DNA of 64,000 nt from Gemmatimonadota bacterium (GTDB lineage Bacteria > Gemmatimonadota > Gemmatimonadetes > Gemmatimonadales > GWC2-71-9): the NCBI GenBank assembly GCA_009692185.1, contig SHZT01000011.1, forward strand, positions 1-64,000, in the 5' to 3' direction. The translations under genes and the position numbers were made by a program. The notes beneath the pieces are model-generated. The model did no database searches and had not been told where the DNA came from. It worked only from the letters and a program-made list of their open reading frames with translations. Numbering within the stretch: position 1 is the first letter of the stretch; every line of letters starts with the position of its first letter. Below, one piece after another: positions 8,131 to 16,899 of the stretch.

Positions 8131-9656
8131 CGACCGCCTCGACCGTACGCACACTCCTGGACACGGGGCACGCGGGAGCCACCGCGCTGAGCGCGCCGGG
8201 CGGCGTGCCGCTGACCTATGGCGCATTGCGGGCCCTCGTGGCCGAGACGGTCGCCGCGCTCGGGTCCCGGGGCATCGGCCAGAATGACCGCGTGGCGATC
8301 GTGCTGGATAATGGCCCGGAAATGGCCGCCGCCTTTCTTGCGGTGGCGAGCGGGGCGGCGGCGGCGCCGCTCAATCCGTCCTACCGCGCGGACGAGTTCG
8401 AGTTCTATCTCACAGACCTCAAGGCGAAGGTGCTGCTGGTCGCGAAGGGCAAGGAGTTGCCCGCGGTCGCGGTCGCCGAGCGGCTCGGCATTCCAGTGGC
8501 GCGGCTCGTTCCCCATCCTGAGCGCGGGGCCGGGACGTTCACGCTCGAACTTCCGGAAAGCCTCGGGCTGGGCGGGGCGGCGCAGCCCCGGGCGATCACG
8601 CCCGAGGATATCGCGCTGGTCCTGCATACTTCGGGAACCACGTCCCGGCCGAAGATCGTGCCGCTGGCCCACGGGAACGTCTGCGCCTCGGCCCGCAACA
8701 TTCGCGGGACGCTGGCGCTGACGGCGAAGGACCGCGGCCTGGTCATCATGCCCCTGTTTCACATTCACGGGCTCATCGCCGCCCTCCTCACGCCGCTCTC
8801 GGTGGGGGGCGAGGTGTGCTGCACGCCCGGGTTCAACGCGCTCAAGTTTTTCGGGTGGATGGGCGAGGTGCACCCGACCTGGTATACCGGTGTGCCCACG
8901 ATGCACCAGGCGATCCTGATGCGCGCGGCGAAGAATGCCGACGTGATCAAGGCGAATCCGCTCCGGTTCATCCGGTCCTCGTCGTCGTCGTTGCCCACGA
9001 CCGTCATCGGCGAACTCGAGGCCGTATTTGGTTCGCCGGTGATCGAGTCGTACGGAATGACCGAAGCGTCACACCAGATGACGAGCAGCCCGCTCCCTCC
9101 AGGCGCCCGGAAGCCCGGCTCGGTGGGCCCGGCCGCGGGTCCCGAGGTGCGCGTGGTCGACGCTGACGGGACGACGGTGCCGGTGGGCGGGACAGGCGAG
9201 ATCGTGATTCGCGGCGAGAACGTCATGGGGGGCTACGAGAACAACCCCGAGGCCAATGCGACCGCGTTCATCAACGGCTGGTTCCGTACCGGGGACCAGG
9301 GCGTCATGGATGCCGAGGGCTATCTCACCATTACCGGGCGGCTCAAGGAGATCATCAACCGGGGTGGTGAGAAAATCTCCCCGCGCGAGGTGGACGAGAT
9401 CCTGATGGAGCACCCTGCGGTGCGCCAATGTGTCACGTTCAGCGTGCCACATGCCATGCTGGGTGAAGAGGTGGCGGCGGCGGTGGTCCTCCGCGAGGGT
9501 CACCAGGCGAGTGACAAGGAGTTGCGGCAGTTCGCGGCCGTTCGCCTCGCCGATTTCAAGGTCCCGCGGCAAATCCTCTTCGTCGCGGAGATTCCCGTGG
9601 GCGCGACGGGCAAGCTGCAGCGCATCGGGTTGGCGCAGAAGCTGGGACTCGCGTGA
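8127..9656 (+). CDS. AMP-forming acyl-CoA synthetase, oxalate-CoA ligase-like
   Basis: A 509-aa ANL-superfamily adenylating enzyme. The P-loop (HTSGTTSRPK, about 167-176), the ESYGMTEASHQM motif, the GRLKEIINRGGEKISP hinge and catalytic Lys496 (GATGKLQ) are all present. The run YGMTEASHQMTSSPLPPG with KPGSVG closely resembles oxalyl-CoA synthetases of the plant AAE3/yeast Pcs60 type, as I remember them. The likely reaction is oxalate (or another small carboxylate) + CoA + ATP to the acyl-CoA. The gene is translationally coupled to the TRAP permease, and the oxalate/formate-type carrier is five genes upstream. No oxalyl-CoA decarboxylase is in the window, so the oxalate assignment remains tentative. 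Confidence 0.85.
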   Translation: MTTASTVRTLLDTGHAGATALSAPGGVPLTYGALRALVAETVAALGSRGIGQNDRVAIVLDNGPEMAAAFLAVASGAAAAPLNPSYRADEFEFYLTDLKAKVLLVAKGKELPAVAVAERLGIPVARLVPHPERGAGTFTLELPESLGLGGAAQPRAITPEDIALVLHTSGTTSRPKIVPLAHGNVCASARNIRGTLALTAKDRGLVIMPLFHIHGLIAALLTPLSVGGEVCCTPGFNALKFFGWMGEVHPTWYTGVPTMHQAILMRAAKNADVIKANPLRFIRSSSSSLPTTVIGELEAVFGSPVIESYGMTEASHQMTSSPLPPGARKPGSVGPAAGPEVRVVDADGTTVPVGGTGEIVIRGENVMGGYENNPEANATAFINGWFRTGDQGVMDAEGYLTITGRLKEIINRGGEKISPREVDEILMEHPAVRQCVTFSVPHAMLGEEVAAAVVLREGHQASDKELRQFAAVRLADFKVPRQILFVAEIPVGATGKLQRIGLAQKLGLA

Positions 9657-9735
9657 GGTCGAGAGGCCTGCTCGCCTCGGGGTTCAATCTTCTCGCATTG
9701 GCGATGTTGCCCCTTCGTGCCGACGCCGGGTCCCT
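9653..9735 (+). other. signal-peptide-coding stretch out of frame with the next gene
   Basis: GTG 9653 overlaps the synthetase stop as GTGA, the junction style used throughout this operon. It encodes a convincing signal peptide (MRSRGLLASGFNLLALAMLP then LRADA). That frame then decays into arginine- and proline-rich nonsense, while the outer-membrane barrel is encoded one nucleotide later in the neighbouring frame. One extra base between about 9705 and 9756 would explain it; a run of five C lies at the right edge of that interval. Either this is a sequencing or assembly error, or the gene is broken. Confidence 0.5.
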
Positions 9736-10919
9736 CACTTGCCGCCAAAGACCGCCCCCGCGTGTTCCTCGATTGCGGTTTTCATTGCGATTTCGACCAC
9801 TTGCGGCGGGAGATCGGGTTCGTGGACTGGGTGCGAGACCGCGCGGACGCCGACGTCCACGCGCTGGGGACGGAGGAGGACACAGGCGGTGGCGGGAGCG
9901 AATTCACGTTCACGCTGATCGGCCTCAAGGGCTCAGCGGGCCGCCGGGACACCCTCCACTTCGTGTCCAAGTCCACGGACACGGAGGCCGAGAAACGGGT
10001 GGGCCTCACCAAGGCGCTCTCGCTCGGCCTCGTGCGATTCTCCATCGGGTTCAACGTTGCCGATCGGATCACGGTGACCTACGCAGCGCCCACCGGGGCT
10101 GCCGCCGCCCCCAAGGTCCAGCGCGATCCCTGGAACTTCTGGGTGTTCCGCGTGCGCGTCGGCGGTTACATGAACGGCGAACAGCGCCAGGGCTCCTTGT
10201 CGTTCAATGGCGGCGTCGATGCCAACCGCGTGACCGAGCGCCTGAAGATCAACATCAACACCAACGGCAACTACCAACGGAACAGCTACGACCTCGACAG
10301 CGTGACCACCTACACGAGCTCGAAGAAGAACTACTCACAACAGTTGCTGGTCGTGGGCAGTCTCGGCGGTCACTGGTCGGCCGGGTTCCGGCAACGGGCG
10401 AACAAGTCCACGTTCAACAACCAGGACCTCGCGTTAGAGGCCGGGCCAGCGGTGGAGTACGATATCTACCCCTATAAGGAGTCGAGCCACCGCCAGTTCA
10501 CGTTCACGTACATGCTCGGCGTGACGCATCTCGACTACCAGGAGACGACCGTCTACGGGAAGTTGTGGGAGACGCTGCCGCTCCACCGGCTGGCGGCGGC
10601 CCTCTCCGCGAAGCAAACGTGGGGTTCGGTCGAGATGAGTCTCAATGCGACGCAGTACCTGCATGACCTGGCCAAGCATCGCATCAACCTCTTCGGCGGG
10701 TTCGACGTGCGTCTGTTGAAGGGGTTGACATTCAATGCCTATGGAGAGGTGGCACGAATCAAGGACCAGTTGAACCTGGCCGCCAGCGGCCTGACGCCCG
10801 AAGAGATTCTGTTGCAGCAGCGACAGCAGGGCACGGACTACAGCTACTGGGCCAATTTCGGCCTATCCTACTCGTTCGGCTCGATCTTCAACAACGTCGT
10901 CAATCCTCGAATGGACTAG
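9717..10919 (+). CDS. outer-membrane beta-barrel protein, family unnamed
   Basis: A 400-aa reading frame from GTG 9717, rich in alternating strands (LKININTNGNYQ, LLVVGSLGGHWSAGF, QFTFTYMLGVTH), with a C-terminal YSFGSIFNNVVNPRM. The whole resembles DUF481-like salt-induced outer-membrane proteins seen in Gemmatimonadota-type genomes. As written it has no signal peptide, which cannot be right for such a protein. The signal peptide sits just upstream in another frame (see 9653-9735). The true product is probably about 420 aa, starting at GTG 9653 after correction of a 1-nt shift. It closes the TRAP/synthetase operon and could serve as its outer-membrane channel, but that is only an inference from position. 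Confidence 0.6.
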   Translation: MPTPGPSLAAKDRPRVFLDCGFHCDFDHLRREIGFVDWVRDRADADVHALGTEEDTGGGGSEFTFTLIGLKGSAGRRDTLHFVSKSTDTEAEKRVGLTKALSLGLVRFSIGFNVADRITVTYAAPTGAAAAPKVQRDPWNFWVFRVRVGGYMNGEQRQGSLSFNGGVDANRVTERLKININTNGNYQRNSYDLDSVTTYTSSKKNYSQQLLVVGSLGGHWSAGFRQRANKSTFNNQDLALEAGPAVEYDIYPYKESSHRQFTFTYMLGVTHLDYQETTVYGKLWETLPLHRLAAALSAKQTWGSVEMSLNATQYLHDLAKHRINLFGGFDVRLLKGLTFNAYGEVARIKDQLNLAASGLTPEEILLQQRQQGTDYSYWANFGLSYSFGSIFNNVVNPRMD

Positions 10920-10961
10920 CCCTGACCCTCACCCCTGTCTCCTCCCTGACGGGAGAGGGGG
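10920..10961. repeat. REP-like intergenic element, copy 1
   Basis: Between two convergent genes lies a sequence of the form CCCTGACCCTCACCCCTG, then CTCCCTGACGGGAG and a G run. Read on the minus strand it matches the element at 16900-16936 (the CCCCTCTCCCGNCAGGGAG core followed by CAGGGGTG), with a few indels. Both copies sit directly after a stop codon between convergent genes. Here the central stem is imperfect (CTCCC/GGGAG). It may double as a bidirectional terminator. Confidence 0.6.
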
Positions 10962-10969
10962 ACTGCCGG

Positions 10970-11389
10970 CTACACCGCACGCATCCCGGCGCGAACCTGC
11001 TCAGGCAACGTGGTCTTTGCACCGCGTGCGTAGTCGAAGGACACAACAACCGCCGTTCCTTCCGCCACGACCGCGTTCTGCGCCGTAGAGTGCGCCACGT
11101 ACTCCATCGTGAACCGGTCGTCGCCCACCTCGGTCACCCGGGTGCGGACCTCGTTGGTGTCGGGATGGAAGACCGGTTTCCGGAACCGGCAGCTGGTGGA
11201 GTGGATGATGGCCCCGATCTTGTCCGTTTCGTACGACCGGATGAACCCGACCTGCGCCAGATATTCCATACGCGCCTGCTCGAAGTAGCGGAACAGGACG
11301 GCGTTGTTGACGTGGCCGTATGCGTCCAGGTCGGACCAGAGGACCGTGATCGAGACGACGACGGGGAACGTGGGGTGCGGATCGGGCAT
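10970..11389 (-). CDS. hotdog-fold acyl-CoA thioesterase
   Basis: A 139-aa single-domain thioesterase of the 4-hydroxybenzoyl-CoA thioesterase/YbgC/FadM group. The N-terminal motif WSDLDAYGHVNNAVLFRYFE (residues 18-37) carries the conserved Asp of the active site followed by GHVNN. The central helix contains FEQARMEYL. Such enzymes hydrolyse acyl-CoA, often with broad specificity. The start is ATG 11389. It sits 11 nt downstream of tRNA-Ser on the same strand and could be transcribed with it. The actual acyl substrate cannot be read from the sequence. Confidence 0.9.
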   Translation of the reverse strand: MPDPHPTFPVVVSITVLWSDLDAYGHVNNAVLFRYFEQARMEYLAQVGFIRSYETDKIGAIIHSTSCRFRKPVFHPDTNEVRTRVTEVGDDRFTMEYVAHSTAQNAVVAEGTAVVVSFDYARGAKTTLPEQVRAGMRAV

Positions 11390-11400
11390 GGTTGGTATTA

Positions 11401-11487
11401 CGGAGAGGGAGGGATTCGAACCCTCGAGACCCTTACGAGCCTACCGGTTTTCGAGACCGGCTCCTTCAGCCACTCGGACACCTCTCC
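11401..11487 (-). tRNA. tRNA-Ser (anticodon CGA)
   Basis: A complete class II tRNA on the minus strand. Acceptor GGAGAGG (from 11487) pairs with CCTCTCC next to a G discriminator at 11401. The anticodon stem CCGGT/ACCGG encloses loop CTCGAAA, so the anticodon is CGA (UCG codons). A long variable arm (TAGGCTCGTAAGGGTCTC) and a TTCGAAT T-loop follow. CCA is not encoded. TATTAT at 11500-11505, 12 nt upstream, is a candidate -10 box with a poor -35. Confidence 0.96.
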
Positions 11488-11545
11488 CTGGCGCACAGGA
11501 TAATAGATTGGGCCCGATGTTCTTACCACCTCAGGCGGAGCTGGC

Positions 11546-12481
11546 ATGGCTGACGTGATCATCGCGGCCGAGTTGCGGGAACTGGTCGGTGACGACCCGG
11601 TCCCCGGGCACGCCGTGCGCTGGCTTAAGGCCGAGGAGCCGACCCCGAAGGGCGACTATGTCGCGATCGTGCCGATCCTCTCCCGGTGGATGGGGGGAAC
11701 GGAGTTCAAGCAACTCCCGAAGCTCCGGATCGTGGCGAATTGTGCCACCGGTGTGAATAATGTCGACCTCGTTGCGGCCGAGATGCGCGACATCATCGTG
11801 ACGAACACGCCGGACGTCCTCACCGAGTCTACGGCGGACCTCGCCTGGGCGCTGCTCCTGGCGGTGACTCGCCGGCTCAAGGAAGGCATGCAGCTGATTG
11901 CGTCGGGCGAGTGGAAGGGTTGGCACCCGACCCAGCTCCTCGGCACGGAGCTTATGGGCCGGACGCTGGGGCTGGTGGGCGCCGGTCGGATCGGGAAGGC
12001 GGTGGGCCGCCGCGCCCGCGGGTTCGGCATGCGGGTCGTCTATGCGGACCGCGCGGCCCAGGCGGAATTCGACGACGCCACCGGAGCCACGCGAGTGGAC
12101 CTCCCGCGGCTCCTGGCCGAAAGTGATGTCGTCAGCCTCCACGTCCCGGTGACGCCGGAGACGAAAGGCCTCATGAACCGCGAGCGGTTCCAGGCCATGA
12201 AGCAGGGGGCGGTGCTCATCAACACAGCGCGGGGCGATGTCGTCCGCGAATCCGCCCTGATTGAGGCATTGGAACAAGGGACCTTGGGCGGGGCGGGGCT
12301 CGACGTCTTTGCCGACGAGCCAAACGTCGATCCGAGGCTCATCGCTCACCCCCGGGTCGTCACGCTGCCACACATCGGGTCCGCCACGTGGGAAACTCGG
12401 CGGGGCATGGCCGACTTGGCCCTCCGGAATGTGCGGGCGGTGTTGGCCGGGGAGCCGCCGGTTACACCGGTTGTCCACTAG
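11546..12481 (+). CDS. D-2-hydroxyacid dehydrogenase (glyoxylate/hydroxypyruvate reductase-like)
   Basis: NAD(P)-dependent dehydrogenase of 311 aa interconverting 2-hydroxy and 2-keto acids. The dinucleotide loop LGLVGAGRIGKAVG lies around residues 140-150. The three catalytic residues of the family are present: Arg229 (TARGDVV), Glu258 (ADEP) and His276 (LPHIGSAT). Overall it resembles glyoxylate reductases more than phosphoglycerate dehydrogenase, and it lacks the ACT domain of SerA. It stands alone: tRNA-Ser lies upstream on the other strand, and pyrR begins 50 nt downstream with its own promoter. With the oxalate-type genes nearby, glyoxylate is a reasonable but unproven substrate. Confidence 0.88.
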   Translation: MADVIIAAELRELVGDDPVPGHAVRWLKAEEPTPKGDYVAIVPILSRWMGGTEFKQLPKLRIVANCATGVNNVDLVAAEMRDIIVTNTPDVLTESTADLAWALLLAVTRRLKEGMQLIASGEWKGWHPTQLLGTELMGRTLGLVGAGRIGKAVGRRARGFGMRVVYADRAAQAEFDDATGATRVDLPRLLAESDVVSLHVPVTPETKGLMNRERFQAMKQGAVLINTARGDVVRESALIEALEQGTLGGAGLDVFADEPNVDPRLIAHPRVVTLPHIGSATWETRRGMADLALRNVRAVLAGEPPVTPVVH

Positions 12482-12491
12482 GCGAGGGTCG

Positions 12492-12520
12492 TTGACTATC
12501 TCCTTGTAGCTCTTTAGGTT
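12492..12520 (+). promoter_or_regulatory. promoter of the pyr operon
   Basis: TTGACT (12492-12497) and TAGGTT (12515-12520) are separated by 17 nt. The same two hexamers at the same spacing occur upstream of rpsT (17235-17263, minus strand), which supports both. The -10 box ends 11 nt before the pyrR ATG, so transcription should start only a few nucleotides before the start codon, leaving no room for a leader attenuator. Confidence 0.72.
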
Positions 12521-12531
12521 GCGCGCGGACA

Positions 12532-13092
12532 ATGACACCAGCCGGCCAGCGCAGCGCACTGCTCGACGCCCGCGCCATCACGCGGGCGCTCGATCATATG
12601 GCTGTTGGCATCACTGAGCTGGCCGGCAAGGACGGCGCGAACGAATTGATGCTGGTCGGCATCCAGCGCCGAGGTGTTGAGCTGGCCGACCGTCTGTCCG
12701 CGCTCATTGCCTCCCGCACCGGCGCGCCGGTTTCCCGCGGCGCCCTCGACATCACGCTCTATCGCGACGATCTGGCCACCGTGGGTCCCAAGCCCCTGGT
12801 GGGCGAGACACGTATTCCGGGAGACCTGTCCGGAAAATGCGTGGTGATCGTGGACGACGTGCTCTACACCGGCCGCACGATTCGCGCGGCGCTGGATGAG
12901 CTGGCCGATTTTGGTCGGCCAGCGCGCATCGGCCTCGCGGTGCTCATCGATCGCGGCGGGCGTGAACTACCGATCCATGCGGACGTCGTCGGGAAGGCTG
13001 TGACGGCCGGGCCCGGCGATCGGGTGGACGTCCTGCTCACCGAGGTGGATGGCCGCGACGCCGTCGAGCTGGTGACCGGGGGCGGGGCATGA
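12532..13092 (+). CDS. pyrR: PyrR, pyrimidine operon regulator / uracil phosphoribosyltransferase
   Basis: A 186-aa phosphoribosyltransferase-fold protein. The PRPP-binding loop [20 protein letters not shown] is typical of PyrR, as is the [15 protein letters not shown] segment. In Firmicutes PyrR binds the pyr leader RNA and causes attenuation when UMP is high; it also has uracil phosphoribosyltransferase activity. It is first in pyrR-pyrB-pyrC and overlaps pyrB by 4 nt. The promoter leaves almost no 5' leader, so control by a leader terminator as in Bacillus is not possible here. Binding near the start codon, or a purely enzymatic role, is more likely. Confidence 0.94.
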   Translation: MTPAGQRSALLDARAITRALDHMAVGITELAGKDGANELMLVGIQRRGVELADRLSALIASRTGAPVSRGALDITLYRDDLATVGPKPLVGETRIPGDLSGKCVVIVDDVLYTGRTIRAALDELADFGRPARIGLAVLIDRGGRELPIHADVVGKAVTAGPGDRVDVLLTEVDGRDAVELVTGGGA

Positions 13093-14051
13093 GCGCGCCG
13101 GCCCTCGCCAAAGACCTCCTCGGTATCGAGCACCTCTCCGCGGAGCAGATCCGGCTGGTGCTCGACACGGCGGAGCCGTTCAAGGAAGTGAGCGAGCGCG
13201 CGATCAAGAAGGTCCCGACGCTCAGGGGCAAGACGATCGTCAACCTGTTCTATGAATCCTCGACCCGCACGCGCACCTCGTTCGAATTCGCCGAGAAACG
13301 GCTCTCGGCGGACACGGTGAACATCGCCGCGAGCGGCTCGTCCATCGAGAAGGGCGAGAACCTGGTGGACACGGCGCGCAACCTCGAGGCGATGCGGATC
13401 GACATGGTGGTGATCCGCCACCCGGCCTCCGGCGCGGCGGAGTTCCTGGCCAAGCGCATCCGCTCCAACGTGATCAACGCCGGGGACGGCATGCACGAAC
13501 ACCCGACGCAGGCGTTCCTGGACTTGCTGACGATTCGCGACCGGCTGGGAAAGATCGAAGGCGCCAAGGTGTGCATCTGCGGCGACATCCTGCACAGCCG
13601 GGTGGCGCGGAGCAACATCTGGGGCCTGCTCAAGCTCGGCGCGGAAGTGGCGGTGTGCGGGCCGCGCTCGCTCCTGCCGCGCGGCATCGAGTCGCTGGGA
13701 GTGCGGGTGTTCCGGCGGATTGACGAGGCGATCCAGTGGGCCGACGTGCTCAATGTCCTGCGGCTGCAACTCGAACGCATGCAGGCCGGATTCATTCCAT
13801 CGCTCCGCGAATACAACCGGGTCTTCGGCGTGACGGTGGAGCGGCTGGCCAGGGCGCCGAGGAAGACCCTGATTCTCCACCCGGGACCCATGAACCGAGG
13901 CGTCGAAATCGATTCGCTGGTGGCCGACGGACCGCAGAGCGTGATCCTGGACCAGGTGACCAACGGCGTCGCGGTGCGCATGGCGGTGCTGTACCTGTTG
14001 GCCGGCGGGAATCCGGAGCGGGCGGAAGCCGCGAAGGGAGGAGCCGAGTGA
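13089..14051 (+). CDS. pyrB: aspartate carbamoyltransferase catalytic subunit
   Basis: Cytoplasmic enzyme of 320 aa making N-carbamoyl-aspartate from carbamoyl phosphate and aspartate, the committed step of pyrimidine synthesis. The carbamoyl-phosphate loop [15 protein letters not shown], the [13 protein letters not shown] segment, the [13 protein letters not shown] stretch and the [11 protein letters not shown] aspartate-binding loop are all intact. The length matches catalytic chains. No pyrI regulatory chain is present, and the arrangement beside dihydroorotase is that of the class working as a PyrB-PyrC pair. The ATG overlaps the pyrR stop and the stop overlaps pyrC. Confidence 0.97.
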   Translation: MSAPALAKDLLGIEHLSAEQIRLVLDTAEPFKEVSERAIKKVPTLRGKTIVNLFYESSTRTRTSFEFAEKRLSADTVNIAASGSSIEKGENLVDTARNLEAMRIDMVVIRHPASGAAEFLAKRIRSNVINAGDGMHEHPTQAFLDLLTIRDRLGKIEGAKVCICGDILHSRVARSNIWGLLKLGAEVAVCGPRSLLPRGIESLGVRVFRRIDEAIQWADVLNVLRLQLERMQAGFIPSLREYNRVFGVTVERLARAPRKTLILHPGPMNRGVEIDSLVADGPQSVILDQVTNGVAVRMAVLYLLAGGNPERAEAAKGGAE

Positions 14052-15325
14052 AGCCGATCGTCCTTCGCGGCGCGCGCGTGATTGACCCCTCGCAGTCCCA
14101 TGACGGCGTGACCGACGTGCTCATCGAGGACGGCAAGATTGCCGCCTTCGGGCGCGGTGCGACGCGGGACGGGGCGGAGGTCATCGACGTCAGCGGGAAG
14201 GTCGTGACGCCGGGGCTGATCGATATCCACGTCCATCTACGCGAACCCGGCCGGGAGGATGTCGAGACCGTGGCCACGGGCGCACGAGCTGCCGCCGCGG
14301 GCGGGTTCACGGCGGTCTGCGCCATGCCCAACACGGACCCGGTGACCGACAACCAGGCCGCGGTGGGATTCATCGTGAAGCAGGCCGAGGCGGCCGGCGC
14401 ATCGCGGGTGTACCCGATCGGCGCTATTTCGCTCGGGTCCAAGGGCCAGCAGCTCGCAGAGTTCGGTGAAATGGTGGGTGCGGGCGCGGTCGCGGTCAGC
14501 GACGACGGGAAACCGGTCGTCTCGAGCCACCTTATGCGCACCGCGCTCGAATACGCGCAGACGTTCGGCATTCCGGTGGCGGATCACTGCGAGGACCCCA
14601 CGCTCTTCCACGGCGGCTGCATGCATGAGGGCGTCGTCTCGGCCCGCATGGGCCTCCGCGGAATCCCCTCGGCCTCGGAAGAGATCATGGTGGCGCGTGA
14701 CCTCCTCCTGGCCGAGCTGACCGGGGGACATATCCACCTGTGCCACATGTCCACGCGGGGATCGGTCGAGCTCATCCGGCGGGCGAAGGAGCGCGGCGTG
14801 CGGGTCACCGCCGAGGCCACCCCCCACCATTTCACGCTGACTGATAGCGCCTGTCTGGGGTACAACACGAACGCGAAGATGAACCCGCCGCTCCGCGAGG
14901 ATCCGGACGTCGCGGCCATCCGGGCGGCCATCAAGGACGGCACGATCGACGTGATCGCGTCAGACCACGCGCCACACCACTACGATGCCAAGGAACGGGA
15001 GTTCGATGACGCGCCGTTCGGCATAGTCGGGCTGGAAACGGCCCTCGGCCTGGGGCTCACCGAGCTGGTGCGGGGCGGGGTACTGACGCTTCCCGAGCTG
15101 GTGCGGCGGATGACCACCGAGCCGGCAAGGGTGTTCGGCCTTCCGGGCGGTACGCTCAAGCCCGGCAGCCCGGCCGACGTGTCGGTGTTCGATCCCGAGG
15201 TGCGCTGGTCGGTGGATGCGGGCGCCTTCCAGTCGAAGAGCCGGAACACACCCTTTGCCGGCCGGGAACTGTGGGGCAGGGTGGAGCGGACGATCGTGGG
15301 CGGCAAGTCCGTGTACGCGCGATGA
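14048..15325 (+). CDS. pyrC: dihydroorotase (long, type I)
   Basis: Zinc amidohydrolase of 425 aa cyclising carbamoyl-aspartate to dihydroorotate. Metal and substrate motifs are complete: [38 protein letters not shown] and [12 protein letters not shown]. The length and the HVHLREPG form mark the long class, as in Aquifex and Bacillus, rather than the short E. coli form. The start is GTG 14048, overlapping the pyrB stop. The stop overlaps the aldolase start, so all four genes read as one coupled unit. Confidence 0.96.
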   Translation: MKPIVLRGARVIDPSQSHDGVTDVLIEDGKIAAFGRGATRDGAEVIDVSGKVVTPGLIDIHVHLREPGREDVETVATGARAAAAGGFTAVCAMPNTDPVTDNQAAVGFIVKQAEAAGASRVYPIGAISLGSKGQQLAEFGEMVGAGAVAVSDDGKPVVSSHLMRTALEYAQTFGIPVADHCEDPTLFHGGCMHEGVVSARMGLRGIPSASEEIMVARDLLLAELTGGHIHLCHMSTRGSVELIRRAKERGVRVTAEATPHHFTLTDSACLGYNTNAKMNPPLREDPDVAAIRAAIKDGTIDVIASDHAPHHYDAKEREFDDAPFGIVGLETALGLGLTELVRGGVLTLPELVRRMTTEPARVFGLPGGTLKPGSPADVSVFDPEVRWSVDAGAFQSKSRNTPFAGRELWGRVERTIVGGKSVYAR

Positions 15326-15999
15326 GAAGCCAGGATGCCAGGGATATCGTCCACTGCTGCCGGCGCCTGGCCGAGGCAGGCCTGATCGCTGGACAGGACG
15401 GGAACGTCACGGTCCGGCTGGGGAATGACCGGGTGCTGGCGACGCCGGCCGGGCTCATCAAGGGCGACCTGGGCGTGGACGACCTGGTGGAGATTGACCT
15501 CCGCGGGAAACAGATCCGCGGGCACCGGCGTCCGTCGAGTGAAATCGACATGCACCTCCGAATACTGCGGGCCCGGCCGGACGTCGGGGCCGTAGTGCAT
15601 GCACACCCCCCCGTGGCCACCGGGTTCAGCGTGGCCGGGGAGGCATTCGACGCTTGCGTGCTTCCTGAACTTATCTTTCAGGTCGGCTGGGTCCCCCTGG
15701 TCCCCTATGGGACCCCGGGTACGGCCGAACTTGGCGAGCAACTGGAGCCTTTTATCAAGGATTATGATGCGTTGCTGCTGGCGAACCACGGTGCGGTGAC
15801 GATGGGAGCAACATTGACCGACGCGCGCATTCGCATGGAAAGCCTGGAACACGCCGCGAAGATCCTGCTCACGGCGCGGCTCCTGGGGCGCGTCGTGGAG
15901 TTGGACAAGTCCGCGGTGGCGCGTCTGGAGGAGTTGCGCCGCGCCCGGACCACCCCCGGTCCCTACCCGGGGTGTCCTGCGCCCGGAACGGAGAGCTGA
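15322..15999 (+). CDS. class II aldolase/adducin family protein
   Basis: Zinc-dependent aldolase-fold protein of 225 aa. The metal-binding pair HAHPP and the third His in LLANHGAVTMG are present, as is the catalytic-region Glu of PSSEIDMHLRI. Relatives include L-fuculose-phosphate aldolase, L-ribulose-5-phosphate epimerase and methylthioribulose-phosphate dehydratase; the sequence does not choose between them. The start ATG 15322 overlaps the pyrC stop, and the stop overlaps the next start (TGATG). It has no obvious role in pyrimidine synthesis and may be present only because of operon growth. Confidence 0.88.
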   Translation: MRSQDARDIVHCCRRLAEAGLIAGQDGNVTVRLGNDRVLATPAGLIKGDLGVDDLVEIDLRGKQIRGHRRPSSEIDMHLRILRARPDVGAVVHAHPPVATGFSVAGEAFDACVLPELIFQVGWVPLVPYGTPGTAELGEQLEPFIKDYDALLLANHGAVTMGATLTDARIRMESLEHAAKILLTARLLGRVVELDKSAVARLEELRRARTTPGPYPGCPAPGTES

Positions 16000-16892
16000 T
16001 GGCGAAGGCTGGGGATAAGACCGGGACCAACAAGTCGCTGACGGCGATTCAGAAACTGATGGCCGAGAAGGTGCAGATCGAGCGCTGGCTCGATCGCCTG
16101 TCGCTGGCCAGCGACAAGACGCCCGAAGCGGTCCGGCAGAAGGTCAGCACCGACTACCGGAAAAAGCTGGAGGAGGTCACCCGGGAGCTGGGGGCGTTCG
16201 GTGACGAACTGTCCGCGGCGCTCAAGCGTGCCAAGGCCTCCCGCGACGGGCTTGCCCGGCAGGAAGAGACGGTCCAGGCGCAGTTGTCGGAAGCGGAAGT
16301 GCGCCATGCCGTCGGCGAGTTTGACGAGACCAAGTGGCGGCTGATGAACGCGGAGTTCCTCCAGTCGCTGGTGCGCGTCCGCGAGGAGCTCAAGAACGCT
16401 GACGAGGAAATCGCCAAGCTCGAGGACGTGGTCAAGGGCCTGTCGGACGCCGAAACCGCGGCCAAGGCCGCCGCCGACGCGGACCCGACGGTCCCCGCGA
16501 TGCCCACCGGACCGGTGATCGGCAAGACGGCCGTAATCGAGGCGGTCAAACCCATCAAGGACGAGCTGGCGTTCCTCAAGTCCGTCACCGAAGACGACAC
16601 GCAGGGCGTGTCGGCCCAGCGCGCCAGCGGTGGCATGAAGAGTATGGAGCCGACCCCTCCGGCCGCTGCGGCCCAGCCGCCGCCTCCTCCTCCACCCCCG
16701 CCTCCTCCTCCGCCCTCAAAGCTGAGGACGGACATCGGTGCGTCAGGCATTAATCCGATTGACCAGGGTGGGCAGAGCAGGAACCTCTCCGCCACCGCGG
16801 ACCGGTCGCTCAAGTGCAAGGAATGCGGGACGATGAACTTGCCTACGGAGTGGTACTGCGAGCAGTGCGGGGCGGAACTCTCCGCTATCTAG
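15999..16892 (+). CDS. coiled-coil protein with proline tract and C-terminal zinc ribbon
   Basis: A 297-aa protein in three parts: a charged, heptad-like coiled coil over about the first 145 residues, an alanine/proline linker with a run of prolines (about 226-239), and a zinc ribbon with Cys273, Cys276, Cys287 and Cys290 (CKECG and CEQCG). There is no signal peptide or membrane segment. The layout resembles small cytoplasmic scaffold or adaptor proteins, but I do not recognise a characterised family. The ribbon could bind nucleic acid or a partner protein. It is coupled to the aldolase by a 1-nt overlap and ends the pyr operon. Confidence 0.75.
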   Translation: MAKAGDKTGTNKSLTAIQKLMAEKVQIERWLDRLSLASDKTPEAVRQKVSTDYRKKLEEVTRELGAFGDELSAALKRAKASRDGLARQEETVQAQLSEAEVRHAVGEFDETKWRLMNAEFLQSLVRVREELKNADEEIAKLEDVVKGLSDAETAAKAAADADPTVPAMPTGPVIGKTAVIEAVKPIKDELAFLKSVTEDDTQGVSAQRASGGMKSMEPTPPAAAAQPPPPPPPPPPPPPSKLRTDIGASGINPIDQGGQSRNLSATADRSLKCKECGTMNLPTEWYCEQCGAELSAI

Positions 16893-16899
16893 TCACGTT

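Noticed and set aside
6100-8226. A 708-aa minus-strand open frame opposite the TRAP permease
   Set aside because: Arg/His/Glu-rich shadow with no recognisable motif; the plus-strand permease is unambiguous.
16676-16720. C-rich tract as a regulatory repeat
   Set aside because: It encodes the proline run of the zinc-ribbon protein; simple codon repetition explains it.
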